The translations under genes were made by a program, and so were the position numbers. A stretch of 33,234 nt of DNA from contig CAMZLX010000111.1 of NCBI GenBank assembly GCA_947311795.1, forward strand, positions 1 through 33,234, read 5' to 3'. This document shows, piece after piece, positions 24,997 to 33,099 of this stretch. Under the pieces are notes generated by a model. The model was given only the letters and a program-made list of their open reading frames with translations, did not search any database and had not been told where the DNA came from. Origin of the DNA: an uncultured Zetaproteobacteria bacterium. GTDB taxonomy: Bacteria > Pseudomonadota > Zetaproteobacteria > Mariprofundales > Mariprofundaceae. How positions within the stretch are numbered: the first letter of the stretch is position 1; each line of letters starts with the position of its first letter.

Positions 24997-25947
24997 TTAA
25001 AGCCCTAAGTCGTGAAGCATACCGGGTTTGTTGAACCAGTCCTTTTGCACTTTGACCCAAAGTTTCAGATTTACTTTACAACCTAATAACTCTTCTAATC
25101 CTTCGCGTGTTTTGATGCCAATATGTTTCATCAATTCACCACGTTTACCAATCAACATGGGTTTATGCCGCTCTGCACCCACAATAATCACAGCTGTGAT
25201 TTCGATTTTATCGCCCAAGTCTTCAAAGTCTTCAATGTCCACAGCCGTCTGAAAGGGGATTTCCTGATACATGGACAAAAAGACTTGCTCACGCACGTAC
25301 TCTGCCGCCATTTGACGCTGGCTTTGGTCGGTAAACCATTCAGGGTCATACATGGGTTGATTCTTGGGCAAATGTTTGCTGATTTCTTTAACCAAAGACT
25401 CCACTTGTGAACCTTTTCGCGCAGAAATTGGCACATAAGCCACCGCATCAGGGTCTAGCTGTTGCACCTCTTGCAAGCGGGGCAATAACCTGTCTTTATT
25501 GGACTGGTCGATTTTATTGATGACATGAATGCGCGGTTTGTCCAAATGCCCTTCAGCAAAGCGTTCTATCAAAGCCATAGTTCCTCTATCCAAAGGTTTG
25601 GATGCATCTTGCATGATACACAACACATCTGCTTCTTCGGCTGCAGCGTATGCCACTTTTACCATGTTCCTATTCAACTGCTGTGAGCCCTTGTGAATAC
25701 CGGGTGTGTCCACGAAGATAATTTGTTCATTTTCATCACTGTGGATGCCCAATATCCTGTGACGTGTGGTTTGGGGTTTGGGTGTAACAATCGCAACTTT
25801 TGCGCCAATGATCTTGTTCATCAAGGTTGATTTACCTACATTTGGGCGACCCAAAAGGGCAACCGTACCACAGCGGTAATCTTCATTATCCGTGTTAAAT
25901 GTTTGCACATCATTAATCATCTCTTCCAAAGATTTATTCATCGTCAT
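24997..25947 (-). CDS. era: GTPase Era
   Basis: Essential GTPase that binds 16S rRNA and assists 30S ribosome maturation. GTPase motifs: GRPNVGKST (G1), DTPGIHKG (G3), NKID (G4) and SARKG (G5). A C-terminal KH domain contains GAERHKPMLIGKRGELMKHIG. The 316-residue protein is normal in length, with a short N-terminal extension. The ATG at 25947 is preferred because AAGGTGG lies about five bases upstream; an upstream GTG at 25956 and a downstream ATG at 25941 are alternatives. It overlaps the 3' end of prfB, so translation is probably coupled. Confidence 0.95.
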   Translation of the reverse strand: MTMNKSLEEMINDVQTFNTDNEDYRCGTVALLGRPNVGKSTLMNKIIGAKVAIVTPKPQTTRHRILGIHSDENEQIIFVDTPGIHKGSQQLNRNMVKVAYAAAEEADVLCIMQDASKPLDRGTMALIERFAEGHLDKPRIHVINKIDQSNKDRLLPRLQEVQQLDPDAVAYVPISARKGSQVESLVKEISKHLPKNQPMYDPEWFTDQSQRQMAAEYVREQVFLSMYQEIPFQTAVDIEDFEDLGDKIEITAVIIVGAERHKPMLIGKRGELMKHIGIKTREGLEELLGCKVNLKLWVKVQKDWFNKPGMLHDLGL

Positions 25948-27065
25948 CTGTGCCACCTTTGTTGATGCCCATCAATTTGGCAGCAATGAAATCATCAATA
26001 TCACCATCCAAGAAATTTTGTGTATTGCTGGTTTCCATGCCTGTGCGCAAATCTTTGATGCGCGACGCATCAAGCACATACGAGCGAATTTGGTGACCCC
26101 AACCAATGTCCGACTTGGTGTCTTCCAAACCTTGTTTTTCGGCTTGTTGTTTTTCAATTTCAAGCTCATACAAACGTGCTTTCAACATTTTCCAACAATG
26201 GTCACGGTTTTTATGTTGCGACCTATCACTTTGACATTGTACTACTACACCTGAAGGTTCATGTGTCATGCGCACAGCAGAGTCTGTTTTGTTGATATGC
26301 TGACCACCTGAACCTGATGCGCGGTAGGTGTCCACGCGCACATCTGCAGGGTTAATCTCAATATCAATGTCTTTATCAATATCAGGAAAGGCAAACACAG
26401 ATGAAAACGATGTATGGCGGCGATTTCCCGAATCAAAAGGGGATTTTCGTACCAATCTATGCACACCAATTTCAGCTTTGAGAAAACCATAAGCATATTC
26501 GCCTTTGATAGACACAGTTGCCGATTTGATGCCAGCTTCTTCGCCAGCAGTACATTCGATAAGTTCTGTTTTGTAACCTTTGCGTTCTGCCCAGCGCAGA
26601 TACATGCGGAGTAACATTTCAGCCCAGTCTTGGGCTTCTGTGCCACCTGAGCCTGAGTTGATGTCTAAGAATGCCGATTCAGCATCGGTTTCACCACCCA
26701 ACATTTGAGCCAGTTCAAACGCTTCTATATCTTTTTGTACTTGGTCAATTTCGGTCACAGCCTCAAGTTTGCTGTCTTGGTCGCCTTCTTCCATGCCCAT
26801 TTCAAACAACATGGATGCATCTTCAAGTGTGCTTAATGTTTTGTTGAAACCATTGATAGTGCGCTCTAGCGATGTTTTTTCCTGCATAAGCTTTTGCGCC
26901 TCATCAGGATTATCCCACAATGTTGGGTCTTCTGTGCGTGCGTCTAATTCTTTGAGCTTTTCAACCTTGCTTTCAAGGTCAAAGTGACCTCCGCAGCGAA
27001 TCTAATCGGCTGCTATAATCTTCGGCACGGGTTCTAAAACCCGAAATTAAATCTTCAACACTCAT
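25934..27065 (-). CDS. prfB: Peptide chain release factor 2, with programmed +1 frameshift
   Basis: Release factor recognising UGA and UAA, 376 residues after frameshifting. The first 28 codons (ATG at 27065, GGAG six bases upstream) end in CTT followed by in-frame TGA (26981-26979). A +1 shift continues as DLESKVEKLKELDARTEDPTLW into the main frame that ends at 25934. The SPF tripeptide (RKSPFDSGNRRH) that reads the stop codon and the GGQ catalytic motif (SGSGGQHINKTD) are both present. The frame beginning at 26920 is only the downstream part, not a separate gene. Followed by era and recO. Confidence 0.96.
26978..26992 (-). other. Programmed +1 frameshift site of prfB
   Basis: On the minus strand GGAGG (26992-26988) stands three bases before CTT, followed by TGA and C. 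This is the same Shine-Dalgarno spacing and slippery CUU-UGA-C arrangement as E. coli prfB (known mechanism). RF2 shortage slows termination at UGA and increases the shift, giving autoregulation. Confidence 0.93.
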
Positions 27066-27193
27066 CTGTTACTCCAAAATCAATAGGTCAGCAAAGCTAC
27101 TGTGCTATGCTTTGAAAGCAATATATGGCGATAGTATTTTAGAGGGAAGAGGGTGAAAGGAGTGGTTAATACCACGGTTGAAGCAGTGCGATG

Positions 27194-27247
27194 CAAAAAA
27201 ATACCAACACACCACTGGGTTGAAAGTTATGCCCGTGATGTGTTGGT
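27194..27247 (-). terminator. Rho-independent terminator after the SQR operon
   Basis: Minus-strand transcript: ACCAACACA (27247-27239) pairs with TGTGTTGGT (27211-27203), with an inner stem CACGGG/CCC-a-GTG, then A and seven Ts. It lies just downstream of the 54-aa ORF stop. Confidence 0.8.
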
Positions 27248-27256
27248 GGATTTATT

Positions 27257-27421
27257 TTAGTGGTGAGACTTCATCATTAGCTTAAGCATTTTGAAGTTGA
27301 GCACTAAAAAACGTACACCTTGCCAAAGCCATGATGTCCGCATGTAGCGCGTCCAACCTGTTGGTGCTGGTGGGTAATAAGCTTGTTGATAAGGTTCTTT
27401 ATTGATTGCTTTTCTGGTCAT
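27257..27421 (-). CDS. Small protein downstream of SQR-like gene, 54 aa, hypothetical
   Basis: A 54-codon frame with a strong ribosome binding site (CAGGAG, seven bases before ATG at 27421), starting 37 bases after the flavoprotein stop and ending just before the terminator. The N-terminal half is Tyr/Pro-rich (EPYQQAYYPPAPTGW). The C-terminal half is aromatic and basic (TSWLWQGVRFLVLNFKMLKL), possibly an amphipathic membrane-surface helix. No family is recognised. Operon position suggests a partner or membrane-docking factor for the flavoprotein (inference). Confidence 0.65.
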   Translation of the reverse strand: MTRKAINKEPYQQAYYPPAPTGWTRYMRTSWLWQGVRFLVLNFKMLKLMMKSHH

Positions 27422-27457
27422 GTGAATCTCCTGGATAATTTTTAATAGATTATAAAC

Positions 27458-28921
27458 TTAGTCTGGTAAAATTGACCAGCCAGGTTTCATCTTGGCTTGA
27501 TAAATAAAGGTGTGATGGAGAAGGGATTTTATCCAATGTCCAGCCAAACCAATTTCACCAGTGGTGAGTTCAATATCACGACCATGTTCAGGGTATTTTT
27601 CAAAATCAGGAACTACAGGATAAACTGTCATGGTTGCAGCGCCACCTTTAAACATGCTTGCGCCAGTTGATGCAACACAAGCTGCACCCATTTCAGCCAT
27701 AGATGCATGATGCGTTGGTTCTTCAGCACCTTTCTTAATCATATCGCTCACGCTGTTTGCCACAGCGATCGCCATTGCTGCAGAAGGCATGCCCGTACGC
27801 GGGGGCGTAGGGTTAATCGGTGTACCATTTGCGCTTTGCATGGGTTTACTAATTAAATGTGGTGGCGCAAAAGCGATACCAATGGCAAATATATTTTTGT
27901 GCGAAGGTGTTTGATAATGTTTTGGCCAATCGCCTGCACTCCATTCTTCATATGGGCGAGGTGTGTAGTCAGCATCAACTTTCATGAAACCATTGGGCGC
28001 GAAAATATCGCTGGTAATGTCTTCGCCATCTTTATCGAATGCTTGCAAACCAACACCCGCAAATGGTGGAATCAACATGGAGAAATCAAATTCGATTTCA
28101 TGGGTTGTGCCATCTAGCGTTTCATAATGAATTTTACCTGCTTCAACTTTAGATACATGCGCACGTGTAATCCATTCAATATCGCGCTCTACCATCAATG
28201 ATTCAGCAAATGTTTTACCATTGGTGATGTAACCACCACGCTTGATATGCACGCCGCCCATACCAAAATCACCAAGCTCATATTCATTGCTTAACCAGAC
28301 GATGCGAGCTTTATCACGAACGCCAGCATCTTTAAGTACATGTTCAACGTTATAGATATACTCAAATGCAGCACCTTGGCATGTGCACATGCCGTGCCCA
28401 GTTCCGATGACAATGGTACATTCCTTGCCTTCGCGCATGGATTCAATGGTTGCTTGAAGTTTTTCACTGGCTTCGATGGCATGGCTTGGTGTACAAACTG
28501 ACACGGTGTGACCATGGTCAGGACCTAACCCTTCAGTGGCACCAAAGTTTAGTTTTGGCCCTGTTGCATTGATTAAATAATCATATTCGATGTTTTCTTG
28601 CTCGCCAGCTTTACCTTCCAATGTGTATTCTACGGTAACAAAAGGTTTCTCGCTGTCTTTGCCGCCATCTGGATGAATGGATAGCGCTTTGGCTTGTCTA
28701 AAATCGACATTGGTTTTTCTTTTATAAACGTCGGCAAGGTCGAAAGTGACATCTTCCTCTTTCATTTGACCGACGCCGACCCAAATGTTTGAAGGAACCC
28801 AGTTCCAGTTTGCGTTGGGAGAAACCATAATGATTTCATGCTTCTTACCCAAAGATTTGTTTAAATATCGTGCTGCTGTGTGACCTGAAATACCAGCCCC
28901 TAGAATGACTACCCGTGCCAT
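27458..28921 (-). CDS. sqr: Sulfide:quinone oxidoreductase-like flavoprotein
   Basis: FAD-dependent disulfide oxidoreductase-fold protein, 487 residues. FAD-binding motif VILGAGISGHTAA at the N-terminus, second dinucleotide motif VIGTGHG (172-178). Three cysteines sit at positions that fit the SQR redox/sulfur centre: Cys143 (SVCTPSHA), Cys181 in MCTCQGAAFEY (Cys179 adjacent) and Cys415 (GAACVAST). Family role: oxidation of sulfide to polysulfide with electrons passed to quinone at the membrane. The C-terminal HHTFIYQAKMKPGW resembles the membrane-bound end of SQRs. A GGAGGAGAG ribosome binding site precedes the ATG. Related flavocytochrome c subunits or persulfide oxidoreductases are alternatives. 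It heads a two-gene operon ending in a terminator. Confidence 0.82.
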   Translation of the reverse strand: MARVVILGAGISGHTAARYLNKSLGKKHEIIMVSPNANWNWVPSNIWVGVGQMKEEDVTFDLADVYKRKTNVDFRQAKALSIHPDGGKDSEKPFVTVEYTLEGKAGEQENIEYDYLINATGPKLNFGATEGLGPDHGHTVSVCTPSHAIEASEKLQATIESMREGKECTIVIGTGHGMCTCQGAAFEYIYNVEHVLKDAGVRDKARIVWLSNEYELGDFGMGGVHIKRGGYITNGKTFAESLMVERDIEWITRAHVSKVEAGKIHYETLDGTTHEIEFDFSMLIPPFAGVGLQAFDKDGEDITSDIFAPNGFMKVDADYTPRPYEEWSAGDWPKHYQTPSHKNIFAIGIAFAPPHLISKPMQSANGTPINPTPPRTGMPSAAMAIAVANSVSDMIKKGAEEPTHHASMAEMGAACVASTGASMFKGGAATMTVYPVVPDFEKYPEHGRDIELTTGEIGLAGHWIKSLLHHTFIYQAKMKPGWSILPD

Positions 28922-28956
28922 AAACTCTCCTCCCTACGTGTGAATTTAGCGCATAA

Positions 28957-28980
28957 ACATATTATGTAATAATGATATGT
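28957..28980. promoter_or_regulatory. Imperfect palindrome upstream of SQR-like gene
   Basis: A 24-base imperfect palindrome with outer arms ACATAT/ATATGT and inner AT pairs lies 36 bases upstream of the flavoprotein start. A/T-rich dyads of this size are typical of ArsR-type sulfur-responsive repressors, but no regulator gene lies nearby and the identity of the binder is unknown. Confidence 0.4.
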
Positions 28981-29159
28981 CAAATCAATTTAGCCGCACA
29001 AGTTTTAGGGTTGATGTTGGACAATAGAAAAAAAGGGCATCAAATGCAGTGATAAATGTTGCAAATTTTGATATGCGTTAAAAATAAAATTGTGGGCTGG
29101 GTCATATTTGTCAGTGATGAACAATGCTGTTATCTTGCCAGAGGTAGGGGAGCTTTGAG

Positions 29160-29756
29160 ATGACATTAAGTACATTTTTATTGATTTTATTGGGTATTAT
29201 TGTTTTGCTAATTGTTTGGTTTGTTGTGATGTATAACCGATTGGTATCACTGAAAAACTTGTTCAAAAACGGATTTTCACAAATTGATGTGCAGCTTAAT
29301 CGACGGTATGACCTTATCCCTAATTTAGTGGAAGCAGCAAAAGCATATTTATCCCATGAGCGTGAGACTTTAGATGCAGTAATTTCTGCACGGAATGCGG
29401 CTGCATCTGCCATGAAAGCTGCAAAACGCGACCCTGCGAACACGAAAGCTATGCAATCTTTTGTGGCTGCTGAATCGGCTTTGGGCGGTGCTATGCTTAA
29501 TTTTAATGCGTTAACGGAAGCATACCCTGAGCTTAAAGCCAATGAAACGATTGCCCAGTTGCAAGAAGAGTTGGTGTCCACTGAAAATCGTGTGGCATTT
29601 GCCCGCCAACGATACAATGATGATGTGATGGCGTACAATACACAGCGCCAATTGTTTCCTGATGTATTGATTGCCAATATGTTTAACTTTGATGAAGCAG
29701 TTTATTTTGAGCTGACCAACCCTGAGCAAGCCCAACCGGTACAGGTGAAGTTCTAA
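29160..29756 (+). CDS. lemA: LemA family protein
   Basis: 198-residue membrane protein with a single N-terminal helix (about 4-25, LLILLGIIVLLIVWFVVMYN) and a coiled, helical outer domain. The LemA signature RLVSLKNLFKNGFSQIDVQLNRRYDLIPNLVEAAK is present in full, along with the C-terminal FARQRYNDDVMAYNT. GGGGAG lies about eight bases before the ATG. It is followed 16 bases later by an M48 protease gene, a pairing seen in many bacteria. Molecular function is not established. Confidence 0.93.
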   Translation: MTLSTFLLILLGIIVLLIVWFVVMYNRLVSLKNLFKNGFSQIDVQLNRRYDLIPNLVEAAKAYLSHERETLDAVISARNAAASAMKAAKRDPANTKAMQSFVAAESALGGAMLNFNALTEAYPELKANETIAQLQEELVSTENRVAFARQRYNDDVMAYNTQRQLFPDVLIANMFNFDEAVYFELTNPEQAQPVQVKF

Positions 29757-29772
29757 CCTCTTTTTAAACCCT

Positions 29773-31665
29773 ATGGATTTTTTCCAATACAAAGCCAATG
29801 CCAAGCGGAATACGTTTTGGTTATATGTGTTATTTGCGGTGGCATTATTGGCAATTACTTTGGCTGTGTATGCAGCAGTTACCGTATCTTTTTATATACT
29901 CCCTGCATTTTGGCGAGACTTTGAATCGCCACAACAATTTTGGCAGTGGCAGCGCTTTTTGTATGTCTCGTTAGCTGCATCTGTGTTCATTCTCGCAGGC
30001 AGTTGGTATAAAATTTATCAGCTTAAAAAAGGTGGCGGCATTGCCATTGCCCAAATGCTTGGTGGCACGCGCTTAAGCAAAAGCAATGACCCACAAGAGC
30101 GGCAGTTGCGGAATATTATTGAAGAAATGGCGGTGGCATCGGGTGTGCCTACACCAGCCATATTTATTTTGGAGCAGCAGGGTATCAATGCTTTTGCCTC
30201 AGGTTATGCTTACCAAGATACAGCCATTGCTGTCACGCGTGGCGCGATGGATATGTTAAACCGCGATGAAATGCAGGGTGTGATTGCGCATGAGTTTAGT
30301 CATCTTTTGCATGGGGATACGTTGCTCAAAATGAAAATGATGGGGCTTTTGCATGGCATCACCATGATTTCAGATGTTGGTATTGTGATGATTGCAGGAC
30401 GAAATACCATATCCCACTCCAATTATAAAGGTGGCTCGCATCCTGCATTGATGTTGTCAGGTGTTTTGTTTTTTGCCATTGGGCTGATTGGTATGTTGGC
30501 AGCAGATATGATTAAGGCTGCCATGTCGCGGCAACGAGAGTATTTGGCTGATGCATCGGCAGTGCAATTTACACGAAACCCTGAAGGTATTGCAGGTGCG
30601 CTCAAGGTGATGGGTGGTTATAAGGCAGGCTCTCGTTTGCGTTTGCCCGAAGTGCAGCAGGTGAGTCATTTGTTTTTTGGTGATGCGCTACAATCGTGGT
30701 GGCAAAGCAATTGGTGGGCAACACATCCGCCACTTGTTGCACGAATCAAACGTATTGACCCAAGGTTTCGTGGTAAGATACCTAAACTACAAGAATCCGC
30801 TGTGCGCGCACGTAACCTTGAGCAAGCAAACATGATGTTTGCGCCACCGCCCAGTGCTGAACAATTACAAACTCAGGTTGACTCGGTGATGCAAAGTATT
30901 GGTGAGCCGACTACGAACCATTTGTCAGCCGCGCAACATATTTTAGCCAAAATACCTGAAGATGTGCGTGAGCGATTGTTTGAAGAAGAGATGGCGAAAT
31001 CGATGTGTTATTTATTACTTCTGGATGAAGATAAAGATATTCAGCGCACGCAATTAGCCACGGTTAGCCGCAATGATAGCTCTCAAGTCTTGCGTGAACT
31101 TATCCGCTTACAACAGATGATGCCAAAGGTGGATGTTAACCTTCGCCTACCACTGTTGGATATGGTTTTACCGCAGTTATCCATGATTCAAGGTGAGCAA
31201 AGGCGTTTGTTTTTAAATACATTAAAACAACTGATTGAAGCCAATAGAAAATTAAGTTTATTTGAATACTTATTGCATCAAAGCATTGTGAACGTTGTCA
31301 ATCATGATGAAAAGCAGCGTGGTGATAAGTTTATCGCCATCGAAAGTTTGAAATATGAGGTTGCAGCACTTCTTTTTATGGTTTGTCTCCAATGCAAGGC
31401 TCAAACAAGCAAACGTATTCAAAAAGAAGCACTTGGCGAATTGTTTCCTGGTTATCATATTAAGGTAACATTAGAACCAAGTTTGGCTGAAGTCGTTAAG
31501 GGTTTGAAAAAGCTTAACCTATGTTCATTTGCGGATAAAAAACGTTTGCTTCAGGCAGTTGTTTATTGTGTGTTAAGTGATGGCGTGGTTCACCCTGAAG
31601 AAGTGGAAACCATGCGTTTTATTGCCATGATGCTTGAGTGCCCTATGCCTTTATTGGTTGGATGA
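29773..31665 (+). CDS. M48-family membrane metalloprotease with long C-terminal extension
   Basis: 630 residues. N-terminal membrane helices (about 16-42 and 62-80), then a zinc peptidase domain with HEFSH (His173, Glu174, His177) and third ligand Glu257 in REYLAD. Two more hydrophobic segments lie between (about 188-208 and 225-250), as in HtpX. HtpX is about 290 residues; this protein has a further 300, whose last about 60 (LLQAVVYCVLSDGVVHPEEVETMRFIA) resemble a TerB-like helical domain. No clear ribosome binding site is seen, and with lemA 16 bases upstream, coupled translation is likely. Probable membrane-protein quality-control protease (family knowledge). Confidence 0.9.
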   Translation: MDFFQYKANAKRNTFWLYVLFAVALLAITLAVYAAVTVSFYILPAFWRDFESPQQFWQWQRFLYVSLAASVFILAGSWYKIYQLKKGGGIAIAQMLGGTRLSKSNDPQERQLRNIIEEMAVASGVPTPAIFILEQQGINAFASGYAYQDTAIAVTRGAMDMLNRDEMQGVIAHEFSHLLHGDTLLKMKMMGLLHGITMISDVGIVMIAGRNTISHSNYKGGSHPALMLSGVLFFAIGLIGMLAADMIKAAMSRQREYLADASAVQFTRNPEGIAGALKVMGGYKAGSRLRLPEVQQVSHLFFGDALQSWWQSNWWATHPPLVARIKRIDPRFRGKIPKLQESAVRARNLEQANMMFAPPPSAEQLQTQVDSVMQSIGEPTTNHLSAAQHILAKIPEDVRERLFEEEMAKSMCYLLLLDEDKDIQRTQLATVSRNDSSQVLRELIRLQQMMPKVDVNLRLPLLDMVLPQLSMIQGEQRRLFLNTLKQLIEANRKLSLFEYLLHQSIVNVVNHDEKQRGDKFIAIESLKYEVAALLFMVCLQCKAQTSKRIQKEALGELFPGYHIKVTLEPSLAEVVKGLKKLNLCSFADKKRLLQAVVYCVLSDGVVHPEEVETMRFIAMMLECPMPLLVG

Positions 31666-31818
31666 TTTGTCTTGGTATTGGCGGTGAAAGAAATGCCCGC
31701 GAACCCACCGCTCATAGATAAGTTCGAAACCGATAGAACTCACTATAAAACTAAAAAAGATGATAATAGCTTTTGGGTTTGTTGTATAAGTATAATGTAG
31801 AAGCGTTGCAAGTGCCAT
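31651..31818 (-). CDS. Small membrane protein, 55 aa, hypothetical
   Basis: 55-codon frame with GGGGGTG four bases before ATG (31818). Residues about 15-35 form one hydrophobic helix (KAIIIFFSFIVSSIGFELIY), followed by a basic, aromatic tail (ERWVRGHFFHRQYQD). It overlaps the end of the convergent protease gene by 15 bases. No family recognised. Strong membrane character and ribosome binding site favour a real gene; the overlap is against it. Confidence 0.5.
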   Translation of the reverse strand: MALATLLHYTYTTNPKAIIIFFSFIVSSIGFELIYERWVRGHFFHRQYQDKSSNQ

Positions 31819-31988
31819 ACTTCACCCCCGTCAGGAGGTCGATTACTGCATGTTTACAATGATTACAAATCCAGGTTTTCAGATAACGTCTAACTCATTG
31901 TTTACAAGCAATAGAGGTCAGATACGAATGGAAATCGGGGAGAGTTTACTCTCTCTCAATGATGAGTTGTATAAATTGGGAACAGTAA
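31819..31988. other. Intergenic stretch between small membrane ORF and yoeB
   Basis: No gene seen. It holds a small hairpin GAGAG-TTTA-CTCTC (31940-31953) without a T run, and two GTTTACAA copies about 50 bases apart. Confidence 0.4.
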
Positions 31989-32249
31989 CTAATAGTGCTT
32001 ACGGCAGGAAAGGATGGTGATGTAGGCATCATCAACGGCATAAACCAAGCGATTGGTATCATCGATTCGCCTTGACCAAAAGCCCGATAAGCTGCCTTTA
32101 AGCGGTTCAGGTTTTCCAATGCCTGTGAAATGATTTCTTTGCACATCTTTGATAAGGGTGTTGATGCGTTTCAGGGTTTTACGGTCTTGGCGTTGCCACC
32201 ACACATAATCTTGCCATGCATGGTTTGTCCAAGCGAGTTGCTTAGTCAT
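31989..32249 (-). CDS. yoeB: YoeB-type mRNA interferase toxin
   Basis: Ribosome-dependent endoribonuclease of the RelE/YoeB (Txe) family, 86 residues. Signature stretches GKPEPLKGSLSGFWSRRI and RLVYAVDDAYITI are present, and the C-terminus SCRKHY retains the His-Tyr of the YoeB active site. Start at ATG 32249, inside the end of the antitoxin gene (overlap of eight bases), typical for coupled toxin-antitoxin genes. All key motifs appear intact, so the toxin is probably active. Confidence 0.94.
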   Translation of the reverse strand: MTKQLAWTNHAWQDYVWWQRQDRKTLKRINTLIKDVQRNHFTGIGKPEPLKGSLSGFWSRRIDDTNRLVYAVDDAYITILSCRKHY

Positions 32250-32496
32250 CAAGCAAATCTTTGGTTTTGGCTTTTCCTTCGCGGTATTGCTGGATGCTTT
32301 CCATCAGGTGTTTGGCATTGGCAGGGGACTCTAAGAGGTGAAGAGTTTCCATGATGCCATTAAAATAATCAAAACCCATGACCACTGCATCGGCACTGTC
32401 TCGGCGGTTGATGATGGTATAGTCAGCATCATCGACCACATCATCAAGCAGGCGTTTTAGGTTGTTTCGTGCTTCTGTAAAGTTTACCACTTGCAT
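32242..32496 (-). CDS. yefM: YefM-type antitoxin
   Basis: 84-residue Phd/YefM-family antitoxin that neutralises YoeB and represses its own operon. The N-terminal DNA-binding part is NFTEARNNLKRLLDDV followed by a beta segment (ADYTIINRRDSADAVVMGFDYF). The acidic C-terminus (AKTKDLLDD) would be the toxin-binding tail. It stands before the toxin gene, as usual. Upstream TGTACA-type repeats are likely its operator. Confidence 0.93.
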   Translation of the reverse strand: MQVVNFTEARNNLKRLLDDVVDDADYTIINRRDSADAVVMGFDYFNGIMETLHLLESPANAKHLMESIQQYREGKAKTKDLLDD

Positions 32497-32507
32497 ATCA
32501 ATATCTC

Positions 32508-32562
32508 ACATGTACAACTTATGGAACAAGTCTAGTGAATTGATGAAACATGTGCAAGTTAT
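32508..32562 (-). promoter_or_regulatory. Likely YefM-YoeB operator repeats
   Basis: Plus-strand ACATGTACAACTTAT (32508-32522) and ACATGTGCAAGTTAT (32548-32562) are 13-of-15 identical copies 40 bases apart, just upstream of yefM. E. coli YefM binds palindromes with the core TGTACA (known), which the first copy has exactly and the second as TGTGCA. Confidence 0.7.
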
Positions 32563-32590
32563 AAGACATTTGTTAACCAATATAGAAGAT

Positions 32591-32761
32591 TTAAAGGCTT
32601 ACAAACTGCTTACGTGCATCAAGCAGTTTTACGATATAGTTGCGGGTTTCTGCATGAGGATGGTTGGTCTTCAACATTCTAAGCACTTCAGCCGTGGATA
32701 AATTGTTGATGATACCAATGGCTTTGCTGGGTGATGATGTGCCGCTAAATGTTTTTAAAAT
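32591..32761 (-). pseudogene. Gene remnant without a start codon
   Basis: A 56-codon open stretch reads like real protein (KAIGIINNLSTAEVLRMLK then TNHPHAETRNYIVKLLDAR) but has no usable start: an in-frame TAG lies at 32764-32762 and the first Met is mid-way. It looks like the C-terminal piece of a deleted gene left between the toxin-antitoxin pair and dodecin. The family is not recognised. Confidence 0.35.
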
Positions 32762-32888
32762 CTATTAGGGTGACGATAAATAAATGTTGCTAACTATTTG
32801 ACATGTGAAGGGTAATCAGTGATGTTTACTCTAGGTGAAGCATTTATGCTTGGCTTTAAATTAAAATATAAAAGTGGAAGGTGTAATA

Positions 32889-33092
32889 ATGTCAATTGCA
32901 AAAGTTACTGAAGTAATCGCATATTCGGAAAAGAGTTTTGATGATGCTATAGAAAAGGGTGTTAAAAGAGCTTGTAAAACGATTGAAAATGTTTCAGGTG
33001 TTTGGGTTAAAGATCAATCTATGAGCGTTAAGAATGGAAAAATAAAGAGCTATAGTGTAAATTTAAAAATCACTTTCATTTTGAAGGACTAA
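32889..33092 (+). CDS. Dodecin (flavin-binding dodecamer)
   Basis: 67-residue dodecin, a cytoplasmic hollow dodecamer that binds and buffers flavins. The family pattern MSIAKVTEVIAYSEKSFDDA, then KTIENVSGVWVKDQSMSVKNGKI, is present. The Trp in GVWVK is the residue that stacks on the flavin. ATG 32889 follows GGAAGG with suitable spacing, and matches the usual dodecin N-terminus; an upstream GTG (32874) is rejected. An IS element sits just behind the stop. Upstream (32762-32888) is A/T rich, with TTGACA at 32798, but I see no convincing -10 at the right distance. Confidence 0.94.
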   Translation: MSIAKVTEVIAYSEKSFDDAIEKGVKRACKTIENVSGVWVKDQSMSVKNGKIKSYSVNLKITFILKD

Positions 33093-33099
33093 GTTGTAG

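Noticed and set aside
26414..26646. Frames overlapping prfB in other registers
   Set aside because: prfB is complete with SPF and GGQ motifs; the others are shadows.
29111..29677. 188-codon antisense frame across lemA
   Set aside because: LemA has complete family signatures on the plus strand; the antisense frame has none.
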